From Penaeus vannamei (Eukaryota > Arthropoda > Malacostraca > Decapoda > Penaeidae): 10,000 nt of DNA. Both the position numbers and the translations under genes were made by a program. Positions 1 to 8,335 of the stretch are shown here, piece after piece; within the stretch, counting starts at the first letter, position 1; each line of letters begins with the position of its first letter. Below the pieces are notes generated by a model. That model was not told the DNA's origin. It saw only the letters and a program-made list of their open reading frames with translations, and did not search any database. The stretch spans positions 15,363,035-15,373,034 of the forward strand of contig NC_091552.1 in NCBI RefSeq assembly GCF_042767895.1, written 5' to 3'.

Positions 1-183
1 GAGGAAAGCCAGAGTTCCTGCTGTGCTTGTAAGTACAAAGGCATTATGATTTTCACGTCAGTAAGTTTAACGAACATTTACATAATTTGGTCTGTTTTTG
101 GAAATGTTCGTGTGAGAATTATCGAGTGTACTATTATTAGTCTCTTGTTCGTAGATGAAAACGGAAAACAAAAAGAACACTAG
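1..183 (+). other. Open frame from the left edge; possible exon end, unproven
   Basis: The first reading frame is open from base 1 to a TAG at 181-183 (60 codons). The first ten residues read EESQSSCCAC. A sequence matching the consensus 5' splice donor, GTAAGT, lies at 29-34, so a coding exon could end at base 28 with an intron following. Beyond the donor the frame is rich in Ile, Val and Phe, as translated AT-rich intron would be. I recognise no protein family. An open frame of this length can occur by chance, so this is only a candidate. Confidence 0.15.
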
Positions 184-626
184 TTAAGGCTGATTATTAA
201 ACAGTAAAATTATGCTCACGGATGAAGTCCAAATACTTAGCATGTGTTATTATTGTCTAGAAATTCTTTTCAAAGCTATAATTATCAATTGCTAGAAATA
301 GCAAGAGACTTATTTGGCTCTAGTAACATGGAACATAAAGGTGAGAAGTTTTCAAAAGCAAAATTGAGATTCACAGTTCAAGAGAAAAGAAAAGAAAAAA
401 TTGTACAAATAACTTTTTGTTGTTTTTTTCCTGTCTCCATTCATCATAATTTCATTGGGAGATGATCAGCCTTTTTAAGTTCTTTCTTTTTGAAAAAAAA
501 AAGGTTGGTGTAAAAGAAATGATCTTGGCTTAGCTCAGCTAGCAACTACAACCAGTCATACTTTATTGAGGTAAAGTGTGTATGTGTAAGATATATATAT
601 ATATTTTGAAGAGCCATTCTTTAGGA

Positions 627-645
627 GGATATCAAGGTGATATCC
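627..645. repeat. Short perfect hairpin GGATATC/GATATCC
   Basis: The arms GGATATC (627-633) and GATATCC (639-645) are perfect reverse complements around a 5-base loop, AAGGT. No U-run follows and no promoter-like context is visible. Its function is unknown and it may be chance. Confidence 0.35.
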
Positions 646-861
646 ATTTGCATCAACTGTTTTGACATAAAAGTGAGCAATTGGAGTACATGTTAGAAAA
701 AAAAAGGTAGTTCCATTTTTCTTTTTCCATCAACCTGTTACTTGTTCTTAGATTTAGGACCCTAGGCAGTATCATTCTCAGTGCCAACATATTTGCTACA
801 ATATTTTGTGTGAATGAGAGGGAGATACCATATACTCTACCAGTGAGTGTGGAAACGCATT

Positions 862-878
862 GTAGGGAACCCCCCTAC
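862..878. repeat. Short hairpin GTAGGG/CCCTAC
   Basis: GTAGGG (862-867) pairs with CCCTAC (873-878) across a 5-base loop. A second CCCTAC (878-883) overlaps and could compete for the same arm. This is a small GC-rich island in AT-rich sequence. No function is inferred. Confidence 0.3.
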
Positions 879-1193
879 CCTACGCTAAAAGGTGCACAGT
901 ATGATCGTTTCTTTCTTTTTTCAATTGTGATGGATATATATTTTTTCTAATTTATTTATTTAGGGTGCGCAAGGTAATAAACCTTATTGAAATTCCAAGT
1001 AAGGTTCAAAATGGCTGATTCACGAACATGGGCAAGAAATCACCCACTCTAGTCTGGTTTATGGTTAAGCATTGATTTGGCTAGTTGGTAGACCTTAGGT
1101 AATAGGGTAAAAAAAAAAGCTAAAAAAAAAAGAATAGTATGTTTCATTTTGTCGATGTGCTTTTCTACCAGTACTGTCTTTTATGTGTAATAT

Positions 1194-1233
1194 GTAGAGA
1201 GAGAAAGATAAGAGAGTGAGAGATAGAGAAGGA
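1194..1233. repeat. Imperfect GA/GATA purine tract
   Basis: The + strand is a nearly uninterrupted purine run built from GAGA, AAGATA and GAGTGAGA pieces. It is an imperfect dinucleotide microsatellite. Confidence 0.6.
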
Positions 1234-2436
1234 GCAATGTGTATTACAGAATGATTGACTCTTCCCAGAAACATTACTCTGTGGTTATGTGTGGTTTTAT
1301 ACGCCCCCTGAAAGTTTTGAATTAATACGTTCTTTGTTCGTAAATAGTTCAAATTGTAACTAGCTCCATTATGAATACTTAATTAGCCATGAATATATTC
1401 CATAACACATCTTAACTGTATATTATCATTTAAATGTCTAAAAATGACAGCTGATACACTAAAGAAAGGAGGATGTGGAAAACCATCATTGACATGACTG
1501 AAAATAAGATGGGGAGTAGAAAAATCATGCTATTTGTACATTACAAACTTGTAATGAAAGGAAAGGCAGAAGGATTTTATAATTATGAAGCCACAGGATA
1601 CATTATATAAGTGTGTGTCTTTGGTCTGCAGTATTTTATCTTGTAACTAAATTGTAAACCAGTGTATAATAAGTTCTGACGATATGTAATCTTGCTGTTC
1701 AAAGAGTGGGGAAAATTGTAAGGAACAGTTGGACAAAATTTCAACTTGTTTGTATTTAAATGAAATAAACCAAAGAATGTTACTTTTGAAGTAATTTTTT
1801 TCTTCTTCTTTCTTTATTATTACTTTAATCATTACAATTATTGTTTAGAATATTTTATTTCAGAAAATGTGAACTGGATTCCCACCGGGAGAAAATGTGA
1901 CCCATCTTTATGTGTGTATATATATTTTTTTCTTTTTCCTTTTTTTCATGAGTTGAACGCTCTGATATTGACCTGTTAATATTTTGTTTGAAAATTAAAT
2001 AAATATTTGTATACATGAATTTAATCTTTCTTCAAAACACAAATCCTTATCTCTATACATTCTGTTTGTTATCTTTTGCAGTACAGTTTACTATATTTTT
2101 ATTTTACTCCTTATGTCTCCCTCTTTTTCATATGTTTCTGAAGAAAAAAATAATTTTGTAAGTTTCCATTGCAATGATTTGATTGGATAATCTCAAATGT
2201 GTTTAATGAAAGGCAAAATCTGCTTGCAGTGTGGATTTTTACATAGATATTTTCCTCCTGTTCAGTAAACTGTTCTAATATGTATTTTTGAATTGGACAT
2301 GTGCTTACATAAATAGACTTATTGATGGTAATGCAACCTTTTAATGGTATATTAGGTTAAAACTGTGATATACAGTGTAGACACTTCACTTAGTTTTGTT
2401 TTTGTTTTGATTTCCCTTTTTAAATAAACTCTCTTT

Positions 2437-2452
2437 TATATATATATATATA
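2437..2452. repeat. (TA)8 microsatellite with GA run after it
   Basis: This is an eight-unit TA run, followed within about ten bases by a short GAGAGAGA stretch at 2461-2468. It is a simple sequence repeat. Confidence 0.7.
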
Positions 2453-3032
2453 AATAATTAGAGAGAGAAAAAGGAAGGCTTAGATTTGTTGAAGGAAAAG
2501 CAAGACTGTTGTCAAATAATGTCATGTGACTTTAAATTTTTTGTGTCTAATATATAAGAAGAAAAAAAAAAAACAATGATAATGTCTAAATGTTTTCTGA
2601 CTGTTTTAATGGAATATGACTGTACGGTTGATCTAGTGTGCGAGTTGTATTTAAACGGTGTGAAAGAACTTAATTCTCAGCCCCTATTAAAATATTCCAA
2701 GGAGGCCGGTGTGTGTGTGATCGGGTTTTGGTTATGAGGATTTGAAGTGAAGAAAAAAAAACTTATGCTGAAAATCTCCCCATTAAAAGTTATTATTGCT
2801 TATTGTTATTGTTATGATGATTTATAGTAGTTTTGGTGGCACATTAGTGAAAACCCTAATTGACATAGAATTTGCTTTTCTTCTTGTTCTTATATTTTTA
2901 AACTAATATGTTCTATTGTTTTCCTGTCCCTTCCCCCCTCCTTAATCCCTGTAAATCCTAATTAATCAAGCCAGTTTGGAAAATTATTCACATTATGTGC
3001 ACTGAAGATTAACTTTGTGTTATATATGCTTT

Positions 3033-3196
3033 TTTATTATTATTAATTATTGCTGTTGTTACTGTTATTGTTGTTGTTATTGATTATTATTATTATTATC
3101 ATTATCATTATTATCATTATTATTATTGATATTGATATTGTCACTATTATCATTATTATTATTAATTTCAATTACTATTACTATTATTGCTATTAT
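3033..3196. repeat. Degenerate ATT/GTT/ATC trinucleotide microsatellite
   Basis: About 160 bases are made almost wholly of trinucleotides of the form (A/G)TT and ATC, with small interruptions such as TTGATATTGATATTG. The GTT units cluster near 3050-3080 and the ATT/ATC units follow. The mixture of related triplets points to an old array diverging by point mutation. A smaller relative with TTATTG and TTATGATGAT units lies near 2790-2821. Confidence 0.8.
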
Positions 3197-4076
3197 GTAC
3201 TGCACTTGCTAAATATTTAAACAACATATAGGATACCTTTCTCTGTTTTACTTTTCTGAGGCATGTTTTACTACAACTCAAATGTGACCAAGATACAATC
3301 AACTTAAAGAATGATTTTGTTTATTACATGATTAGACTATTGGCCATCTTTATCCATAATCCAAAAATTGTAGATAATATTGTAGATGAAGAAATTTGGT
3401 TTCCAATAGGGATTTCCTCCCCCAAAAATATGCTATGTTTATTAATCTTTACATTTAGCCCCCCTGCTGCCACATGACCACTAGAAGCTTGGCTCAGGCA
3501 CTGAAATCCCAATTTACATGACTGAAATTTTATCAGGAAAAAAACAGTGGCCAGAACATACCATGTCAATACCCCTATGATATTATTTTATTATTATTTC
3601 CTGCTTAATGTTGATATAACTGGAGGGGAGATCAAACAACTATTCAAAGATCAAGTAAAACCCATTTCCTTTTCTTTTCTTCCTTGTTTTCCTTAGGTAA
3701 ATTCTCCTCACAAATTATATTCCCCGATTTACCTTCCCTAAATTGGCCTATACTTCACCCCTTCAAAAAATATATTGATATAGATAATTGGAACCGATAC
3801 TTTCCCCAAGTGTATTAAAATATGCCTACGGTGATTGAAGATACCTGTCCAAAGATCCGTCCTCTTGACACTTCTGCCTCATAGCTGCACACTTGCCCTC
3901 GTCTCCACATAGAGTCACCTTGGAAACGCACCAAAAAAAAGAGAGAGAAAAGAAAGAAAACTAAATATCTAAATAATGAGAATCATTTGATATCATGGAC
4001 CAGTGTATCACTATGCTCACTTATGGGGGTAATTTGCATGGGTTGTCTTTTTGTCTTTTTAACATGGCAAGATTTT

Positions 4077-4080
<4 letters not shown>
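3197..4080. other. AT-rich non-coding stretch
   Basis: I see no gene. The minus-strand frame at 3324-3569 (81 codons) has no recognisable domain and looks like chance. A purine run of A8 followed by GAGAGAGA and AAAGAAAG pieces lies near 3932-3960. The stretch ends where the long TA tract begins. Confidence 0.55.

Positions 4081-4152
<72 letters not shown>
4081..4152. repeat. Perfect (TA)36 microsatellite
   Basis: There are 72 bases of uninterrupted TA dinucleotide, followed by a T10 run at 4154-4163. The tract is self-complementary and could extrude as a cruciform or slip during replication. Lack of interruptions suggests a young or actively slipping locus, and the assembled length may not be exact. 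Confidence 0.97.
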
Positions 4153-4157
<5 letters not shown>

Positions 4158-4163
4158 TTTTTT

Positions 4164-5249
4164 ACTCCTACCCACACTTATTTTTTTAACTGCACTTTTT
4201 TCCCCTTCCCCAAATAATAGTATTTTCTTCTTTTGAACCCCTTTAATCCTTCAAATAAAAAAAGCTTGTGTAAAGGTGACAATAAAACTGAAACCTGAAA
4301 GCAGTAGCGGAAGCATGAATTCAGGTGTGAACAAGTGACCACACGCAAGACCTGTTGCTAGTGCCAATAAGCAGTGAAAATTTGTTAACTGATTCAGCCT
4401 TGTATGTTGCTCAAATTAAGTTGACTAAGATAAAATTGCTATTATTTACATCCATGTAAATTAAGCATGTATAAATAAGTATGGCATATGTAATTGGTTC
4501 ATTTGATTCCTACATTACAAGGCTACGATAAAATATTTGCTCATTGAATTTAGCAAACTTTCACTCTACCTGTGGACAACACTGTCTGGAATCACATTTT
4601 TTTCAACAAATAAATCTACTACTATATTTCAATTACTGGAATTTCTGAAGGCTGAGTGTGGCAATGTATGTATGGGAATGAATGGGATTATGGAATGACC
4701 AAGTAATAATTTAGTCTATCTACTTTATCAGACATATTTCAGATTCAGTAGGCTTAAGCACAGTGTCCACTCTATGTGCTTGTATTTAGGTTATGAATAT
4801 GGTATTGTACATTAGAGTATTGTAACTATCAGTTTCATAATAAAATATTTCAACAAATAGTATGTTTTTTTGTGGAATGACCTTCATTAGCAATAAGAAA
4901 AAAATGAAAGAAATGATCTTGTTTTAGATAAAAACGAGATACTGTTAGGCATTGAATAGTAAATTATTAACTATTCCACTAAATATTTTTTCATTGTAAC
5001 AAAACAAAACAGTATTTACCAGTGTTTTCCTTTTGTCTTTTGATAAAATATCCATACTCAAAAGATTGTTTGGCCTTAATCTAACCACCATGATTGATTT
5101 TACATTAAAGATGATTGTCATACATTATAGTAAATAACTGACTTGTCAAAGGAAATTGACATTATCAATGTTTCAACTTAATTATTCTCATATTTTCAAA
5201 CAGAAATCTATATACGGTAATAGTAAATGCTATGAGAATATTGCAACTT
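4164..5249. other. AT-rich non-coding stretch left of the LINE insertion
   Basis: I see no supported gene. AATAAA hexamers occur at 4254, 4281, 4609 and 4839 on the + strand, but no upstream coding sequence gives them meaning. A near-palindrome lies at 4444-4461 and a 7-bp-arm hairpin (GAATAGT/ACTATTC) at 4954-4976. The right end of this stretch is the pre-insertion flank of the retrotransposon. Confidence 0.55.
4444..4461. repeat. Inverted repeat ATTTACAT-CC-ATGTAAAT
   Basis: Two 8-base arms are perfect reverse complements around a 2-base centre. Such short AT-rich palindromes arise often by chance, and no regulatory role is claimed. Confidence 0.4.
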
Positions 5250-5261
5250 TCTTTGACAGTA
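5250..5261 (+). repeat. Left target-site duplication of the LINE
   Basis: The 12-mer TCTTTGACAGTA here is repeated exactly at 7609-7620. The two copies lie just outside the ends of the LINE-like sequence as judged from the start of the C-rich leader and the end of the 3' tail. Flanking bases differ on both sides, so the match is exactly 12 bp. This length fits the variable duplications made by target-primed reverse transcription. Confidence 0.85.
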
Positions 5262-5627
5262 CCTCTTAATCCCTTGCTTGTTGTTGTCGTGGGGGGCTTG
5301 GGAGACAGAGTTTGAGGCCCAATATATGGGCTTGCCCCTATCTTCAACCTCAGCCTTTGCTTCAACTAATTTTGTATGGTCTTTTCTTCTTCCCCTTTCT
5401 TCCTCCTTATCTTCTTCATCCCCTGCTGTCTTATTCCTAAGGTGTGAGAGCTGTGCTGAAATGATGAAAGGCTGGCTTTGTGTCAGTCATGAATGGCCTC
5501 CAGGAGTCATGGGCTCTAGAATCAAGTCATGAATCCCTAGATTCCTTTGGTACTCAACTACCTCTTACCCCTTATGGGAACCCTGAGGAATTGACTCTTT
5601 CTTTTCCCAATTTTATTCAGGCTCACC
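5262..5627 (+). other. 5' UTR-like leader of the LINE relic
   Basis: The leader starts at the left TSD, passes through GTTGTTGTCGTGGGGGGCTT and a TGAGGCCCAATATATGGGC segment, then becomes a pyrimidine-rich TTCTTCC tract at about 5380-5420. It ends just before the ATG proposed for ORF1. Three AGTCATG motifs occur 20 bases apart at 5485-5531. LINE 5' UTRs often hold internal promoters, but none can be identified here. The 84-codon frame at 5278-5532 shows no known domain and is probably not a protein. Several upstream ATGs precede ORF1. Confidence 0.55.
5485..5544 (+). repeat. Three 20-bp units, each starting AGTCATG
   Basis: AGTCATG occurs at 5485, 5505 and 5525, so the spacing is exactly 20 bases. 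Units one and three share AGTCATGAAT; unit two reads AGTCATGGGC. A CTAG or CCAG element recurs near each unit's middle or end. This looks like a diverged 20-bp tandem triplication inside the LINE leader. Confidence 0.55.
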
Positions 5628-7448
5628 ATGACCAGCAATGAAGATTATTTATCCTTAATAGGGACATTAAAGGCTTGCTCCTTCATCAACTAGCCTATCT
5701 AAATTTGACTTTGTTGGTTTTCCGACCCCTGTCACTCCTTTGACCATGGCTCCAACCACTGATGCTAATACCCTTCCTCGATATTTACTGACAACGCTAT
5801 CCATTCTGAACCAACCAACCAGGTCATTACTCAACCTTCAGAATGCATCCTTTCCTCTTTCCCACCATTCCCCACTCCATCTCCTGCTGCACAGTCTTCT
5901 TCAAAGCCTACCCCCTCTCCCCTTATCACTACTCCTCATCCTTATTGTCTTCCCGCCCACAAAACCACTCCACTCCACACTATCTCATCTTCCTCCCGCC
6001 CTCATCCTTCTACTGCCTCTACCTCTGCAAACTTTTTGAGTACTCTCTTTGGCCCAGCCAAGTGGGATCAATGTTTATGATTCCACCCCATAGCCCCCTT
6101 TTGAGAATGCCTTCTCTTTCAACAGTGTCTCTGGTCGTTCATGCCTTGTAAAAGTTACATCTGAATCCCAAGCTTGTTCACTATCTAACCTAACTTAGCT
6201 CACTGGCAAACCCATTCCTGCTGAACTTCACCCATCTCTTAATACTTGTATTGGAACTGTTTCTATTTTCCCGACTACTTGTCGTATCTATGATAAGAAC
6301 TGGTCAGATTGTGAAAATGACCTACTTGCCTGCCTTGCTGATTAAGATGCAGTGGCAGTATAGTGCTACGCTATTTCTCCCAGAGGCTAGGGTAAGTCCC
6401 ATACCATTATTGCCAAGATTAGCTTCCGAAGACATGACCACCACCATGAAGTTTATATTAGTGGATTGTCTTACTATGTCGGCCCTTTCCATGTCAATGT
6501 AAGAAATGTTGGCGTTTTGGTCAACCATTCAAACACTGTCTCTCCACAGCCCGTTGCCCTCTATGTGCTCAACCTGGTCATGAACGTTCAAATTGCCCTG
6601 CTCTGTTACGTACATGTGTCAATCGTGGTAACTCCCATAATGTATTTTATAGGAACTGCGTTGCCTATTAGCTCAAATGTAAGGTAGCAGTTCTCAGATT
6701 CAAACTAAGCCTCACTCTACATGAGGCCAGGCAGGAAGCACGGAGACCAGGCTTTTCTCTGTCTACCTATTCCAAAACAGTCCTTCACCCAACTCCCAAT
6801 CATCTTCACAAGATATTTCCAGTATCTCTTCCCACTACCCTGAACCATCCTACCTCAACTCCCCCTACTCCCAAGACACATTCATATCCAGTCTAAATCC
6901 AGATACTCCAATCTCTACCACTTCTCCGATGCCTACACTTCCTCAGGCAACCTAAACATTCAATTCCATTTTCACCTTCCACATCCTCCTTTTCCATTGC
7001 TCCTCAAACATCTATCCCATCTTCTCCTCCCTACAAGGGATCCTTTGTTTCTCAGACCTCCCCACCCAAATCTCCTCCAGAAACTCTTGAAGACATCCAA
7101 AAATTCCTAGACATGACCCCAAAAAATGTTCCACTCTCTCATCCACCCTCCACCTCTATTCCTACTCCCTCTATATTCAAAGTATTTGCCAATATCCATC
7201 CTCCTCCCCCTCAAGTTCCCGCTACCCCTTTTCTTCCCACTCTTTCCCAACACACCCCATCCTGTCCTTCTCCATGTGCACCATTCCCTTTTTCTTCCCC
7301 ATCATCCTTACCTCTTCCACTTGGATACTCTTGTGAATCCATTCTGTCACAACAGTGTCCTTCTCCAGTCCCCTTATCTCATCCCCCAGATTTTTTTCCT
7401 GCTACTTCTCCAACTCCAACAGCCATCTCTACCTGTATTACCTGTTGA
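5628..7448 (+). pseudogene. LINE ORF1 (gag-like zinc-knuckle protein), degraded
   Basis: LINE ORF1 proteins of the Jockey/I type bind element RNA in ribonucleoprotein particles. The ATG at 5628 in CACCATGA context is the proposed start; this frame hits TAG at 5691. The frame at 5760-6074 encodes a Ser/Pro/Thr-rich N-terminal segment ending LSTLFGPAKWDQ. After about two single-base losses (near 6074 and 6099), the frame from 6100 to about 6497 carries FENAFSFNSVSGRS, then CRIYDKNWSDCENDLLACLAD and EVYISGLSYYVGPFHVNV, as in the pre-knuckle domain of these gags. A further shift near 6497 leads into the zinc knuckles at 6498-6659, then EARQEARR...STYSKTV at about 6720-6780. The Pro/Ser-rich tail runs to TGA at 7446. 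In-frame stops lie at 5691, 6196, 6343, 6361, 6388, 6669 and 6894. The frame assignment between 5691 and 5760 is uncertain. Confidence 0.85.
6498..6668 (+). other. Triple zinc-knuckle segment of the LINE ORF1 relic
   Basis: This frame reads CKKCWRFGQPFKHC, then CPLCAQPGHERSNC, then CVNRGNSHNVFYRNC. Knuckle two keeps the full CX2CX4HX4C ligand set (Cys codons 6555, 6564 and 6594; His 6579). Knuckle one has Gln (CAA, 6522) where the usual FGHP histidine sits. Knuckle three has Arg (CGT, 6624) where a second Cys is expected, while Cys 6615, His 6636 and Cys 6657 remain. The WRFG and RCPLC residues linking the knuckles are typical of arthropod Jockey/I-type LINE gags. The frame stops at TAG 6669. 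Confidence 0.88.
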
Positions 7449-7608
7449 TTACTTCTATCCTATGCCCTTAACCCTTTCCTTTACTAATCTCCTATTTACT
7501 TCATTAGGCCACATTTAACAGTCTTTATCCTAATTGTTCACTCATTTTACCATAGTGCTGTATGACCTTAGATGTCTATCACATTTATTCATTTAAACCA
7601 TTAAGCAG
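7449..7608 (+). other. 3' tail of the LINE relic
   Basis: This lies between the ORF1 stop and the right TSD. It shifts from C-rich to AT-rich sequence and ends in TTTAAACCATTAAGCAG. There is no poly(A), and no ORF2 start or endonuclease motif. It is read as the element's 3' UTR because the target-site duplication follows directly. Whether it equals the 3' UTR of an autonomous relative, or is the start of an ORF1-ORF2 junction cut short, cannot be told here. Confidence 0.5.
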
Positions 7609-7620
7609 TCTTTGACAGTA
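7609..7620 (+). repeat. Right target-site duplication of the LINE
   Basis: This is an exact copy of TCTTTGACAGTA at 5250-5261. The base before it (G) and after it (A) differ from those around the left copy (T and C), which fixes the length at 12 bp. It places the 3' end of the inserted element at 7608. Confidence 0.85.
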
Positions 7621-7724
7621 ATGAATGAGAATTTTATGCATATTCTTAGTTACACCACTTACCGTGAATGAAAAGGAATATTTTTTAATGTTTAATGCCC
7701 ACCTAAATTATATAAGACTCCCTC

Positions 7725-8013
7725 ATACATTATAAATATACAGCATTTTACAGGATTTTAATGTACCACCTCATATATACATTATATGATGTCCATTCAC
7801 ACCATACAAAGATAATCTCTTATGCTGTACTACACACATGAAGATGACCTTATTACAGAAAAGCTCTTTAACACTGTATGGAGATCCACTTTTCCATTAT
7901 ATGAAAATGTCTTTTTATACATTATGATACCCATTCACATTATGAAAATACCCTCTTATATAATGGAAGATGCCTATACACTATATGAAAATATCCATGT
8001 ATACAAAAAGGGT
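7725..8013 (+). repeat. Degenerate ~23-bp minisatellite, block 1
   Basis: Units resemble ACACTATATGAAGATGCC plus a short T-rich or CATT spacer. Clear unit anchors (ATGAAGATG, ATGGAGATC, ATGAAAATG, ATGAAAATA, ATGGAAGATG) occur near 7838, 7878, 7901, 7942, 7964 and 7985, giving steps mostly of 21-24 bases, with one long and one shortened step. No two units are identical, so the array is old. The 70-codon frame at 7822-8034 only reads the repeat (LYEN, IMKI, LYENI echoes) and is unlikely to be a gene. Confidence 0.7.
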
Positions 8014-8335
8014 ATTTTGGGCTTAATTTTTTAAATCTGAGTTATCACAGTTATTTTCCCTATAATTAGCTATTGTGTACTTTGAACTGTTTGACTAACA
8101 TATTGATAAGTTAGGTGACTACTGTTAGAGTATTTAATTTTTCCAATACATTTCCCATGGAAAGAATTATGGTTAGTTATTCTAATATTATATCATGGTA
8201 TATTATAAGTATCAAAGCTGTCGATGAGCAGTGATGTGAAAGAAACATAAGTAATCATTATATGTTTATGCAAACAGCTATTTTCTCATATTTTTCCTTA
8301 TTTCTATCAGCGCCCAATGAAAGGTTAATGGTTAT
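8014..8335. other. Unique AT-rich gap between the two minisatellite blocks
   Basis: I see no gene and no clear repeat units here. The sequence could be an insertion into the array or units decayed past recognition. I found no obvious terminal repeats at its edges. Confidence 0.45.

Larger units (their letters stand above)
184..3032. other. AT-rich non-coding stretch
   Basis: I see no supported gene here. The open frames are short, lack recognisable motifs and often read through homopolymers or simple repeats. Small features include an (AT)7 run near 591-604, a purine-rich GA tract at about 1194-1233, a (TA)8 run at 2437-2452, and hairpins at 627-645 and 862-878. AATAAA hexamers occur at 1764, 1998 and 2423 on the + strand. 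In DNA this AT-rich they are expected by chance and do not establish a transcript end. The stretch could be intron, long 3' UTR or intergenic DNA. Confidence 0.6.
5262..7608 (+). mobile_element. ORF1-only LINE (non-LTR retrotransposon) relic with TSDs
   Basis: This 2,347-bp unit lies between perfect 12-bp direct repeats. It contains a leader of about 366 bp, a decayed gag-like ORF1 on the + strand (5628-7448) and a 3' tail of about 160 bp. The coding part is recognised by a region resembling the RRM/pre-knuckle segment of Jockey- and I-type LINE gags, three CCHC-type zinc knuckles, a post-knuckle HEAR...TYSKTV motif, and a Pro/Ser/Thr-rich tail. Composition is strongly C-rich on the + strand, unlike the AT-rich flanks. 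No endonuclease or reverse transcriptase ORF follows ORF1, and only about 160 bp separate the ORF1 stop from the right TSD. There are no LTRs and no long terminal poly(A). Many stops and frameshifts show the copy is inactive. The exact clade cannot be set without the reverse transcriptase. Confidence 0.85.

Noticed and set aside
961..1090. Possible tRNA or tRNA-derived SINE around GGTTCAAAATGGC
   Set aside because: The phrase resembles a Pol III B box, but I found no matching A box at the right distance, no cloverleaf and no poly(A) or direct repeats.
1095..1352. Minus-strand 85-codon frame and similar small minus-strand frames (1647-1832, 3324-3569, 5165-5365, 8434-8619)
   Set aside because: They read through homopolymers, microsatellites or the LINE leader, and none shows a recognisable motif or a composition unlike random AT-rich translation.
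3987..4217. Open frame of 76 codons with a long Tyr-Ile repeat
   Set aside because: The repeat is the translation of the (TA)36 microsatellite. The flanks show no domain, so there is no support for a protein.
1764..4844. Scattered AATAAA polyadenylation hexamers
   Set aside because: At least seven occur on the + strand, but this is expected in AT-rich DNA, and no coding region upstream points to a transcript end.
5740..6151. Two overlapping open frames (from 5740 and 5843) rich in Leu, Pro and Ser
   Set aside because: They lie in the C-rich, stop-poor part of the LINE ORF1 relic, in frames other than the one leading to LSTLFGPAKWDQ. They are mostly shadows, although a short part near 5740 could be the original frame before a shift.
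6322..6528. Minus-strand frame of 68 codons over the LINE ORF1
   Set aside because: It is antisense to the recognised gag pre-knuckle and first-knuckle region and has no motif of its own.
7126..7518. 130-codon open frame, the longest in the window
   Set aside because: It overlaps the Pro/Ser-rich ORF1 tail in another frame. It is open because pyrimidine-rich DNA rarely forms stops, and it consists mainly of Leu, Pro, Phe and Ser.
5262..7620. LTR retrotransposon or endogenous virus
   Set aside because: There are no long terminal repeats, no primer binding site, and no protease, integrase or envelope-like frames. The three-knuckle gag type and variable-length TSD fit a non-LTR element.
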